Origin: Eledone cirrhosa | Lineage: Eukaryota > Mollusca > Cephalopoda > Octopoda > Eledonidae | DNA: 64,000 nt | Assembly (NCBI GenBank): GCA_964016885.1 | Contig: OZ024743.1 | Coordinates: 181,238,652-181,302,651, forward strand | Reading direction: 5' to 3' | Shown here: positions 10,601 to 19,913 of the stretch, one piece after another | Layout of the letters: each line of letters starts with the position of its first letter | How positions within the stretch are numbered: position 1 is the first letter of the stretch | The notes under the pieces: model-generated | Told to the model about the DNA's origin: nothing | Databases searched by the model: none | The model's input: the letters and a program-made list of their open reading frames with translations, nothing else | Made by a program: the position numbers and the translations under genes

Positions 10601-10930
10601 TTTACCCTCCCATTTCCAATTTCACCAAACGCTGCTATCATGACTGTATGTGTGTGTTTGTGTAAATGTATATATGTTTGTGTGAAAGTATGTGTGAATG
10701 TATGTGTATTTGTGTGAATTATGTCCGTGAGGGTGTATTTTTATAAGTTTGTGTTTGCGCGATTATAGATATATACTCATGATAGTTATACACTCAAACA
10801 TATAGACGTATGTATGTGCACACTCATACGCGTCAGCGTGTAGAAAATCATAATCTCTCTATCTTTCTCATCACACACTCTCTCTATTTCTATATATATG
10901 ATAGTTGAAGTGGTGGTGATGGTGGCGACG
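10601..10930. other. Low-complexity GT/TA-rich spacer
   Basis: Many TGTGTG, TATG and CTCTCT patches. No gene seen. Confidence 0.5.
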
Positions 10931-11118
10931 ATATACCGGAAGTGCCGCTTTGAAAAGAAGTCAATTTTAAATTATTTATTTTTACGAAATTATTTATGTT
11001 TACGAAATTTAGTAGATAAATTATGTAATATTCCTTTATTGTTTATTCAACTTATTTTACTAACTAAAGAAATAAACCGTACGCAGTCCCGCAGACCTTC
11101 CTTTATTATAGTTTAGAT
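10931..11118 (+). repeat. Dispersed repeat shared with 16255-16466
   Basis: Both copies contain an ACCGGAAGTG start, ACGAAATTTAGT and GATAAATTATGTAATATTC in the middle, and an end of ACCGTACGCAGTCCCGC followed by TTATTATAGTTTAGAT. The second copy sits inside the Penelope-like element. Family unknown. Confidence 0.8.
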
Positions 11119-11130
11119 ATCTCTTAGGGC

Positions 11131-11351
11131 GGTGGATTGGCAGTAATCGGTAGAGCGTCCGACAACATGCTTTTCGGCGTAGAGTTATGGCCCTTTACGT
11201 TCTGATTTCAAATCCCGCCAAAGTTAGCTTTGCCTTTCATCCTCACAGCGTCGATAAAATAAAGTACCAGTAATGCACTGGGGTCGATTTTATCGACTCT
11301 CCCCTTTCCCCAAAATTGTTGGCCTTGTGCCTAAACCAGAAACCATTATTT
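11131..11351 (+). mobile_element. SINE, long-linker subfamily
   Basis: Head GGATTGGCAGTAATCGGTAG, modified B box GATTTCAAATCC, CCAAAATTGTTGGCC linker, tail GAAACCATTATTTC. The next SINE starts in its tail. Confidence 0.92.
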
Positions 11352-11352
11352 C

Positions 11353-11541
11353 GTGGATTGGCAGTATCGGTAGAGGGTCGGACGCCATGCTTTGACGCAT
11401 AGAGTTACGGCCCTTGCCATTCTAAGTTCAAATCCCGCCGAGGTTAACTTTGCCTTTCATCCTTACGGGGTCGATAAATAAAGTACCAGTAATATACTGG
11501 ATAATTGCTGGCCTTGTGCCAAAAATAGAAACAATTATTTC
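11353..11541 (+). mobile_element. SINE, short subfamily, abutting the previous one
   Basis: The head GTGGATTGGCAGTATCGGTA begins directly after the ATTATTTC tail of the preceding SINE. The body has a small deletion (TCGATAAATAAAGTACC). Its own tail is again ATTATTTC, so ATTATTTC could be a shared or duplicated target. Confidence 0.92.
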
Positions 11542-11649
11542 TTTATCTTTTGAATAAAAATGAAAATTAGGCCAGGGGCATGACCGGTTGTCAATCTCTA
11601 TCACATTAAACTAGGGTCAGCATACTATTTATAATCTGATAATAAAATA

Positions 11650-12120
11650 CCAGCATACACACAAACATACATACATAGACACATACATACATATACACAT
11701 ACACATACATACACATACACACATACACACACATTCACACATACATTCACATACACGCACACACACGTACAGAAACATATACAAACACACACACATACAT
11801 ACACACGCACATACACACACTTATATACATATATATATATACATACACAAACACACACATACACACACATACATACACAAATACACACGTACACACACAC
11901 ATACACGCACATACACATATACATACATACACACACGTACACATACACACACACACATACACATAAACAAACAAACACACACATACATATACACTTACAC
12001 ACACAAACACACACATACACATACACAAACACATACATACACACACATGCTAACCAACACACACACAAACACATACATACATACACACACATGCTAACCA
12101 ACACACACACACACACACAT
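11650..12120. repeat. (CA)n/(TACA)n microsatellite
   Basis: About 470 bp of CACACA, CATACA and CAAACA text, with a short TA block at about 11822-11845. A 39-41-bp module containing CATGCTAACCAACACACACA occurs twice near the end (about 12047 and 12090). Long cysteine/valine open frames on the minus strand are artefacts. Confidence 0.96.
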
Positions 12121-12207
12121 GTTTCAAATTATCCCAATGCATTATAAATTTTAATTTACTGCTATTTACACTTCAAATTATTTATAACGTTAATTAATTA
12201 TATAAAT

Positions 12208-12388
12208 AATTGTTTCAACTGTTGGCTCAAGGCCAGCAATTATGCCAGTGTATTACTGGTACTTTATTTTATCGACGCCGTAAGGATGAAAATCAAAGTT
12301 AACCTCGGCGGGATTTGAACTCAGAATATAAAGGGAGGTAATTCTATGCTGGAAAACATGGCGTCCGACCCTCTACCGACACTGCCAA
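12208..12388 (-). mobile_element. SINE, short subfamily
   Basis: The minus-strand copy reads, in plus orientation, AATTGTTTC...AAGGCCAGCAATTATGCC...GGGATTTGAACTC (B box complement)...CTCTACCGACACTGCC (head). Confidence 0.9.
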
Positions 12389-12666
12389 AATAGATGGAAA
12401 AAAATAGATAAAAGCAAAATTAAGTAATAAACAGAGGGGGGGGGGGGTGTAAAGATATAGTTGTATAGGAAAGTAAAGGAAAAGACTATAAATGCCATAA
12501 ATGAGAAGAAAAGGAGGGAAAGAGCAAGAGTGTTAGGCCACGGAAGAAAGAGAGGGGGAAGAAACAGGCTTAAAATCTTCTAAAAATGTAAATTACTGAC
12601 CATCGCCTCTTCTGTATAGTAATTAAGGTAATTACCCGGTGTCCGAGAATTACAGGTTTCAATTTT

Positions 12667-12850
12667 CTCAGGCACCTGTGTCCGCTTTAGAACGTCGGAT
12701 AAAATGCTTTATAGTATTCGTTCCGGCTTTCTGCTCTCTGATTCCAAATCCCACCGAGGTCAACTTTACCTTTCGTCCTTTCGAGGTCGATAAAAAAAGT
12801 ACCAGTCTAGTACTGGGGTCAATTCTTCCTCTATCTCTCTTTCTCATTTC
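12667..12850 (+). mobile_element. Second SINE type with CT-rich tail
   Basis: The head TTAGAACGTCGGATAAAATG differs from the other SINEs, but the B-box and body region (ATTCCAAATCCCACCGAGGT, then GTCGATAAAAAAAGTACCAG) are related. The tail is CT-rich (CCTCTATCTCTCTTTCTC). It matches the minus-strand copies at 26935-27150 and 55310-55520, defining a separate subfamily. Confidence 0.8.
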
Positions 12851-12940
12851 CTCTCTCTCGCTTTCTATGTCAAGACGGCGTCCCTACGTCTTTATCAGGA
12901 GTTAGAGGACCATACATATATACATTTACTGTGATCGACT

Positions 12941-13043
12941 CGAGGTTAACTTTGCCTTTCATCCTTACGGGGTCGATAAAATAAAGTACCAGTAATACAC
13001 TGGGATAATTGCTGGCCTTGTGCCTAAAATAGAAACAATTATT
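12941..13043 (+). mobile_element. SINE, 5'-truncated
   Basis: Begins in the body at CGAGGTTAACTTTGCC, exactly where the truncated copy at 3730 begins. Ends GAAACAATTATT. Confidence 0.9.
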
Positions 13044-13154
13044 AAGGTCATATGCGTTGGGGCACACACATTTCAAATATATATATATAAAAAATAGTGA
13101 AAAAATAGTTGTTACCAGGCGATTGCCCAATATAGGTCTGTTATATTTTTCTTA

Positions 13155-13363
13155 ATTTAATACTTCAAATTAAGTCTGACAAACCATATTGGTATAGTTA
13201 GTATTTTTTCACCCTAACAAACTTGGTCCTTACGGGTCGAACACATGTATGTTTATATTAGTGTTCATCTCTCTTGTTTACTCAATTATATTACACGGCT
13301 CGGAAAAGCTTTTTTCTTAGAGCTATTTAATTGTAAGAGACTACTCTGAGTTTCTAACTCACT
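13155..13363 (+). repeat. Repeat 'A', copy 1
   Basis: It runs from TTAATACTTCAAATTAAGTC through CCTTACGGGTCGAACACATG to GAGTTTCTAACTCACTATAT. Near-identical copies are at 18772-18980 (same orientation) and 19429-19628 (inverted). All three abut long (TA)n tracts at the same end. Given the position, it is probably the terminal region of a Penelope-like or other retroelement. No coding sequence. Confidence 0.88.
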
Positions 13364-13384
13364 ATATATATATATATAATATAT

Positions 13385-13480
<96 letters not shown>
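13364..13480. repeat. (TA)n tract
   Basis: About 117 bp of nearly pure TA, with early TAATAT interruptions. Confidence 0.98.
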
Positions 13481-13482
<2 letters not shown>

Positions 13483-14282
13483 CAAAGAGATATTTAATTT
13501 GCTGGTAATTCAACAGATCTATTTATTATAACAGATTCCAAGCACTCTACAGTTTTCCTGGAGTATAATATCAATGATATTAATAAATGGAAACTATATT
13601 TATAAAACCATATTTATTTTATTATATATATTTCAAGGGTACCAAAAAAACTTTGGTATGCTCTCATCAGATAAAATACAAAATTTGTTTTATAAATAGT
13701 GACATACCCGATAAACCAAACCTTATCGGTTCAGGTTCCATTTGGATAGTGAAAGAAAAAGAGAAAAATTTCAAATGATTTAGGATGGATATGCAAATGA
13801 AATAGAAGCGTAGACTGAAAAAATCGTTATATTTAGACGCTAGGTAAATTTAAATAATTATTAGGATACTTTATAAAAGAAGATGAAGAAGAAGGAAGAA
13901 AGATAGGCTAATATTATTATTAGGGTGCAAGTAGATTTAAAAGTTAAAAATTAAAAATGTGTTGAAGTGGTAGAATACTAATCCAAAAATATTTAAATAT
14001 TTTTAAAATCAAGTTATAATATTATACATATAATGTATATAATTACATTTTAAGGAATTAAGGTTGTAAGTACAGTTTAGCTTATTATATTACAACCAGT
14101 CAATTATATATATATTTATATAAATAAATAAAAATATAAATATTATAAATATTATTATACATGCTGTTATTAATTCAAATATAATTTAAGAGTTACGAAG
14201 GATATGTGTTTATATTTTCAATATATAGTTAAGAAAAAGACGTAGTTCGAATTTTATTATAGAAGAAACTTTTGTACCTTCA
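13481..14282 (+). repeat. Penelope-like element terminal arm, left (inverted partner of 17884-18693)
   Basis: It begins GCAAAGAGATATTTAATTTG and ends ...AAACTTTTGTACCTTCA. The whole arm of about 800 bp is present in reverse complement at 17884-18693 with very few differences. A 63-residue open frame (13587-13778) is identical in both arms but has no family signature. Penelope-like elements typically carry such long terminal repeats in direct or inverted arrangement. A hammerhead-like fold lies within it on the minus strand. Confidence 0.85.
13615..13678 (-). ncRNA. Hammerhead ribozyme-like fold in the left arm
   Basis: Read on the minus strand. Stem I is UAUUUUAU (13678-13671) with AUAAAAUA (13622-13615), a perfect 8-bp pairing. 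The core is CUGAUGA (13670-13664). Stem II runs 13663-13635, with GAGC(AU)ACC pairing GGUACCCUU apart from two mismatches. The second core strand is GAAA (13634-13631). A minimal stem III follows, with AUA/UAU including the A15.1-U16.1 pair, then the cleavage triplet AUA. This is the minimal type I form known from Penelope-like elements. AUA instead of GUC and the G-U closing pair of stem II suggest weak or lost activity. Confidence 0.7.
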
Positions 14283-14869
14283 AATAGTTTAATCAAGAGA
14301 GAAAACATTAAGTTAACGAAAATTGTAGAGACTTTATAGTATTTATGTTGTTAAGAAGAGATGATGCTTTATGCGTGCTAGATTATAAAGGAAAAGGAAA
14401 AAGAAAAGGAAAAGATAACTCCAATGTTTATTAGTTACACTATTTACGTTAGATTTTAGAATTTACTTAAAATGTTTGTGGAGAAAATTTTATATATTAT
14501 TTTATGTATGATTATAAGGTACTTTATATTACATGTTTTCAAAGATGAGAATTTCTTTTATATATGTATTTAGATATTATCTATATAGTCAATTAGGAAG
14601 AAAATATTATTTGAAACCTCATGAGTGTATTTAGACAACTATCACGAAAAGGATATATTTCAAAATATGAATTAAGAAATATCAATTAAAAAATATAAAA
14701 ATATAAAGATATAAAGGAAATCAATTAAGAAAACTAAGAAGAACATCAATTGGAAAAGAATATCATTTGTAAAAAATATATTACATAAAAAGAAAAATAT
14801 CATTTAAAAATCACAACTAAACATTGACCGAAGAATAGTGAAGACATAGAATGTGAATAAGTGAATTAT
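14283..14869. other. A/T-rich internal part of the Penelope-like element, downstream of its coding region
   Basis: Between the left arm and the end of the endonuclease remnant. A/T-rich, no open frame of note. By position it is the 3' non-coding part of the element, which is transcribed leftward. Confidence 0.55.
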
Positions 14870-15876
14870 ATACTAGATTATAAATACTTTGGAAAGTCAT
14901 TCTTTGGCGATGTCTGCAGGAACTGAATATTTCTTTTTTTAGGGTGATAGAATTTTGGCAGGTGAGTATATAAAAAATGTCTTCAATACACAAATGACAG
15001 ATTCTTGAGAGAGGCATATTTCGGTATGCGGGTGCTTTCGAAATCGTTCCCCAAGAGATTGAATAGTCAATATTATTGTCTTTTAAGTGCCAAATTAGAT
15101 GTGAAAATGATGTGGAAATTTTTTTATCAACCTATTAAATCATATGTTTATAATTATACCAGCGTTCTTTAAATTTTGTAGAAATGGCTCCTATATAATT
15201 ATATATTTTATGTCTAGTTTTAACTGTGCATTTGTATACTAAGTTTTTATCTAGGCAATTTTTCTGTAAAGGGCAATTAGATTCATTTCTACAGTTACAT
15301 TTACGAGAGTTAGTGTTACTAGGAACGGTACTATTATTAGTGTTGTTAGTAATATTAATATTGTTATCTTGGTTTAATTAGTTTAGATTTAAATTTAAAT
15401 TTCTATTATTAATTCTATTTATATTTTGTGCTATGTTCATGGTAGTAGAGTAAAATAGTTTAAAAAATAGAGTGATATCTGTGGGCTTTAGGAAAACATT
15501 TATCCAATGCTTTGAAAAATAGTTTTGCTACAGGTGTTTTAACCCCTAATGAGAATGGGGGAGAGTACCAAATAATATTTCTAGTTCCTTTGTTTGGTTT
15601 ACTATTTAAGTTAAATTGTTTATTACTATTATTATATTGAATTTTAGGAAGATTTTGCATGTTATTGTTATCTATGTATTTAATTTTATTCATGTAGCCA
15701 GCTCTATGTAAAGCATCATTGTAATATTCTGCCTTATTATCAAAAATATTTTTATTAGCTGAAATGCGTGAAATTCGTTGCTGGACACTATTGACAATAG
15801 TATTTTTTATATTATTAGGATGGGTAGAATTGAAGCTTACGTAATTTAGGTTTTCATTAATTTTACTAGCATGTGT

Positions 15877-16200
15877 AGTGTATACATACATGTAGATATG
15901 ATACATCAAATAAAATTGTAATTGACAATATACACAGAAATTGAACGAAAACTGTGTTACACTCTCTTATGTAATCAGTAACGTAATCCATGATACATTA
16001 AAAAAAGGCGATATTATATATCTGCTGGCGTGTGTAGTGTGTATATTGATATTATACGCAAGTATATATGCATGTAGATAGGATCAAATAAAATCGTTAT
16101 TGACAATATATAATACATAGAAATTGAACGTTACACTGTCTTATGTAATCATTAACGTAATCCATGATACATTAAAAAAAGACGATATTATATATAAACT
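15877..16200. repeat. Tandem duplication inside the insertion in the Penelope-like element
   Basis: A unit of about 150 bp (GTGTAGTGTATACATACATG ... ATACATTAAAAAAAGGCGAT) occurs at about 15877-16021. It occurs again at about 16033-16197 with scattered differences. It interrupts the retroelement reading frame. Confidence 0.85.
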
Positions 16201-16254
16201 GCATTAGGAGAAAATTAGTGACAGAATATATGAATGTTTATTTAAACGCTCACT

Positions 16255-16466
16255 AACCGGAAGTGTTGACATATGAAAATTTTAAAGAATTGAATCTTTA
16301 AATAAGTAATAAAATATATTTAATGAACAGCCACGAAATTTAGTGGATAAATTATGTAATATTCATTCATTATTTATTCAAAGTAATCCAACTTATTTTA
16401 CTAAGGGGATAAAAAATTATAAACCGTACGCAGTCCCGCGCTTCTTACTTTATTATAGTTTAGATG
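16255..16466 (+). repeat. Dispersed repeat inserted in the Penelope-like element (partner of 10931-11118)
   Basis: Contains the same ACCGTACGCAGTCCCGC and TTATTATAGTTTAGAT end as the copy at 11118. In this orientation it ends at the point where the RT-downstream block VNFLDVTLNL resumes, so it marks the right border of the insertion. Confidence 0.75.
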
Positions 16467-17741
16467 GAAAGGATAATATAGACCTGAGCTAAGGTTTAAA
16501 GTTACATCTAAGAAGTTAACAGTTTTATTATTATTCTCGATTTCTAATTTAAGGTTGTAGTTATTCTATGATAGATTTCTTTTTCCTGTAAGTTTACTAT
16601 TGCTATGGTTTTCGATTAAAAGTAACATATCGTCGCGATATAAACCTCCGGTCATCTCTGGCATTTTCCTATGTAGTACATTAAGAATAAATAATCCCAC
16701 GAGGTCTGTTACTTGAGCTGAGTCAGATGATCCCATAGTGATATCAAAGTTATTCTGTCTATCAGCTCTTGTCCAGAGATGGTTATTAAATTCTATTAGG
16801 GTTTTACGTGCTGTTAGAATGATATTTATTTCATCACTAGATAGGTCTGTATATTTAGAAGCGTAAATAAGTGCCTTATTAAGTAAGCTAGGGGTAATTG
16901 AGGAATAGTAATTTGCAATATCCATTTGAATAAATTTTTCTTATGTTTTAATTTAATGTCTGCAAACCAATCTATTACTTCATTTGTACCGTCCAAGATG
17001 TGATTTTAGCTTAAGTACTGGTATAATCCTATCTAGTATATGTTTGCTAATTATGCCTAAGTCAGACTTAGATGGTGCGATGAGTCTGACTGGTAGTTCA
17101 ACTTCAAAATTTCTTTTGTGGTCCTTCATATTAATCTTCAGTTTTCTAGGTATAAAAGGTTCTGTCTTATTTTGAATGCCTAATTTATAAATGATTTCCG
17201 AAGCTTCTTTATTTAAGGTTGATAGATCTTCATTTGATGTTTTTTTATAGTTTTTCCTAAGTTCCTTGAATATTAAGTTATTATAAGCGTCCTTTTCGAT
17301 ACCGTATAAATTATTGGTTTTGTCCGATTTTACAAGGATCTTCTTTGTTTTTTCGAGATTGCCTATTTTGTTTTTGTGACCTCTGAGGTATTCCTGGCCA
17401 ATAAATTGGTTCCTTATAAATTTAACGTTCTCTATTATGGAGATTATTTCATTTTCAAATTCGGCTAAAAGTTTGTTGAAAGGTGGATTTTTCCTTGATT
17501 TAAAAATAAGATCAAAATTATATTTGGATTTATTTATTTCCTTTTCCGATTTCTTATCAAAATGGAAAGCACGCCATCTAAGTCTCCTTATGAAAGAATC
17601 GGATTTATCTATAATTTATTTTACATATTCTTTATTTTGGGGTAAGGGTACATCCTTTAGAGAAGAAGAGATCTTAAAAAATCCATTATTAATTCTTTGC
17701 AATCTGTTATAGTTTAAAGTGCTCTACATTAAAGGAGCTAT

Positions 17742-17883
17742 TTATAAGCAAAGAGATATTTAATTTGCTGGTAATTCAACAAATTTATTTATTATAACAG
17801 ATTCGAAGCACTCTACAGATTTCCTGGAGTATAATATCAATGATATTAATAAATGGAAACTATATTTATAAAACCATATTTAT
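17742..17883 (+). repeat. Partial direct copy of the Penelope-like arm
   Basis: These 142 bp repeat the first 140 or so bp of the left arm (13478-13620) in the same orientation. They are fused without spacer to the inverted right arm at 17884. The element thus has a short direct and a long inverted terminal repeat next to each other. Confidence 0.85.
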
Positions 17884-18691
17884 TGAAGGTACAAAAGTTT
17901 CTTCTATAAAAAAAACTACGTCTTTTTCTTAACTATATATTGAAAATATAAACACATATCCTTCGTAACCCTTAAATTATATTTGAATTAATAACAGCAT
18001 GTATAATAATATTTATACTATTTATATTTTTATTTATTTATATAAATACATATATAATTGACTGGTTGTAATATAATAAGCTAAAGTGTACTTACAACCT
18101 TAATTCCTTAAAATATAATTATATACATTATATATATATAATATTATAACTTGATTTAGTTATATATTTTAAAATATTTAAACATTTTTGGATTAGTATT
18201 CTACCACTTCAACGCATTTTTAATTTTTAACTTTTAAATCTACTTGCACCCTAATAATAATATTAGCCTATCTTTCTTCCTTCTTCTTCATCTTCTTTTA
18301 TAAAGTAACCTAATAATTATTTAAATTTACCTAGCGTCTAAATATAACGATTTTTTCAGTCTACGCTTCTATTTCATTTGCATATCCATCCTAAATCATT
18401 TGAAATTTTTCTCTTTTTCTTTCACTATCCAAATGGAACCTGAACCGATAAGGTTTGGTTTATCGGGTATGTCACTATTTATAAAACAAATTTTGTATTT
18501 TATCTGATGAGAGCATACCAAAGTTTTTTTGGTACCCTTGAAATATATATAATAAAATAAATATGGTTTTATAAATATAGTTTCCATTTATTAATATCAT
18601 TGATATTATACTCCAGGAAAACTGTAGAGTGCTTGGAATCTGTTATAATAAATAGATCTGTTGAATTACCAGCAAATTAAATATCTCTTTG

Positions 18692-18693
<2 letters not shown>
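17884..18693 (-). repeat. Penelope-like element terminal arm, right (inverted)
   Basis: Reverse complement of 13481-14282. Small indels occur in A/T-rich parts and most single-copy text is identical, including a 63-codon frame at 18396-18587. The high identity between arms contrasts with the decayed coding region. Confidence 0.85.
18496..18559 (+). ncRNA. Hammerhead ribozyme-like fold in the right arm
   Basis: The same fold as in the left arm, on the plus strand. UAUUUUAU (18496-18503), CUGAUGA (18504-18510), stem II to 18539, GAAA (18540-18543), stem III 18543-18550, predicted cleavage after 18551, then AUAAAAUA (18552-18559) closing stem I. Confidence 0.7.
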
Positions 18694-18745
<52 letters not shown>

Positions 18746-18771
18746 ATACTTAAAATTAATATATATATATT
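18694..18771. repeat. (TA)n tract with a duplicated TTTAATACTTAAAATTAA
   Basis: TA repeat, then TATTTAATACTTAAAATTAA twice. The second occurrence leads into repeat A. The duplication looks like a small junction duplication. Confidence 0.9.
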
Positions 18772-18973
18772 TAATACTTAAAATTAAGTCTGACAAACCA
18801 TATTGGTATAGTTAGTATTTTTTCACCCTAGCAAACTTGGTCCTTACGGGTCGAACACATGTATGTTTATATTAGTGTTCATCTCTCTTGTTTACTCAAT
18901 TATATTACACGGCTCGGAAAAGCCTTTCTCTTAGAGCTATTTAATTGTAAGAGACTACTCTGAGTTTCTAACT

Positions 18974-18980
<7 letters not shown>
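18772..18980 (+). repeat. Repeat 'A', copy 2
   Basis: Nearly identical to 13155-13363. Both same-orientation copies flank the Penelope-like element with (TA)n between, as a long direct repeat would. Confidence 0.88.
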
Positions 18981-19070
<90 letters not shown>

Positions 19071-19106
19071 GTATATAATATATATATATAATATATATAT
19101 ATAATA

Positions 19107-19203
<97 letters not shown>

Positions 19204-19207
19204 TATA
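18981..19207. repeat. (TA)n tract
   Basis: About 227 bp of TA with a few TAATAT and TATGTA interruptions. Confidence 0.98.
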
Positions 19208-19258
19208 GTGATTCCTGATGATTTCTAAAGAATGAAACAGTTCTAGTCCTGTAGAATC
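19208..19258 (+). ncRNA. Hammerhead ribozyme-like fold, independent family
   Basis: Stem I GAUUC (19210-19214) with GAAUC (19254-19258), 5 perfect pairs. Core CUGAUGA (19215-19221). Stem II is a short UUC/GAA hairpin with a UAAA loop (19222-19233), its closing pair mismatched. GAAA is at 19234-19237. Stem III ACAG/CUGU (19237-19240 with 19249-19252) has an 8-nt loop. The cleavage triplet is GUA (19251-19253). All core nucleotides of the CUGANGA...GAAA...NUH consensus are present. It lies between repeat A copies and long TA tracts, consistent with the terminal part of another Penelope-like element. Confidence 0.72.
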
Positions 19259-19343
19259 TCATCTATATTAAAACTTTTATACTCTGCAATGTATTGAGTA
19301 CCTTACTTACTGTGGTTACCTCCGATTCAACCCGGAATAACGT

Positions 19344-19428
<85 letters not shown>
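19259..19428. repeat. Short unique spacer and (TA)n tract
   Basis: 19259-19349 is single-copy-looking A/T-rich DNA that follows the ribozyme-like fold. 19350-19427 is (TA)n. Confidence 0.85.
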
Positions 19429-19430
<2 letters not shown>

Positions 19431-19628
19431 GTTAGAAACTCAGAGTAGTCTCTTACAATTAAATGGCTCTAAGAAAAAAGCTTTTCCGAGCCGTGTAATA
19501 TAATTGAGTAAACAAGAGAGATGAACACTAATATAAACATACATGTGTTCGACCCGTAAGGACCAAGTTTGCTAGGGTGAAAAAATACTAACTATACCAA
19601 TATGGTTTGTCAGACTTAATTTTAAGTA
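19429..19628 (-). repeat. Repeat 'A', copy 3, inverted
   Basis: Reverse complement of copies 1 and 2. Its far end (TTAAGTATTAAATTAAGAAA) lies immediately before the LINE 3' end. Confidence 0.88.
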
Positions 19629-19913
19629 TTAAATTAAGAAAGGATTGATACAGATAGGTATTAATAGATATATATTTCTATTTATTTGCCACCAGGGCAT
19701 CAAAGATTGGGACAAATACAAAGGGGGGAGTTTACATACATTTAAAAAGACGTGTAAAAAACATATAACAAATTAAATTTAACACTCCATGTCCTCAATA
19801 GGGAGGGGCGTTGACATGGGTCGCACACACCCCCGAAAAAATGTGCAACCCTCCTCTTCAGGAGCACAAAGAGCGGGTGCTTCCTTCCTCTTCTCATTCT
19901 TCTCCTCTCTCAC

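Larger units (their letters stand above)
14870..17740 (-). pseudogene. Penelope-like retroelement: reverse transcriptase plus GIY-YIG endonuclease, degenerate
   Basis: All domains lie on the minus strand in the family order. From 17615 to 16983 there is a 211-codon open stretch without a usable start. It contains VKSDKTNNLYGIEKDAY, then MKDHKRNF and LPVRLIAPSKSDLGIISKH, the RT fingers region of Penelope-like elements. A TGA at 16980-16982 and two frameshifts follow. From 16925 to 16566 come MDIANYYSSI (motif A aspartate present), TMGSSDSAQVTDLVGLF and GLYRDDML (motif C Y-R-D-D intact). Then comes VNFLDVTLNL at about 16510. An insertion of about 580 bp separates this from 15880-15460 (LNYVSFNSTHPNN ... 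FPKAHRYHSIF). The last part, about 15300-14890, has a CNCR...CPL...C zinc-binding linker, then YNYIGA with FKERW of a GIY-YIG nuclease, and FSSCRHRQR. Stops and shifts show the copy is dead. Confidence 0.9.

Noticed and set aside
13587..13778. 63-residue protein conserved in both Penelope-like arms
   Set aside because: Identity reflects the near-identical inverted arms. The diverged arm at 58 kb does not keep the frame, and the ribozyme-like segment overlaps it.
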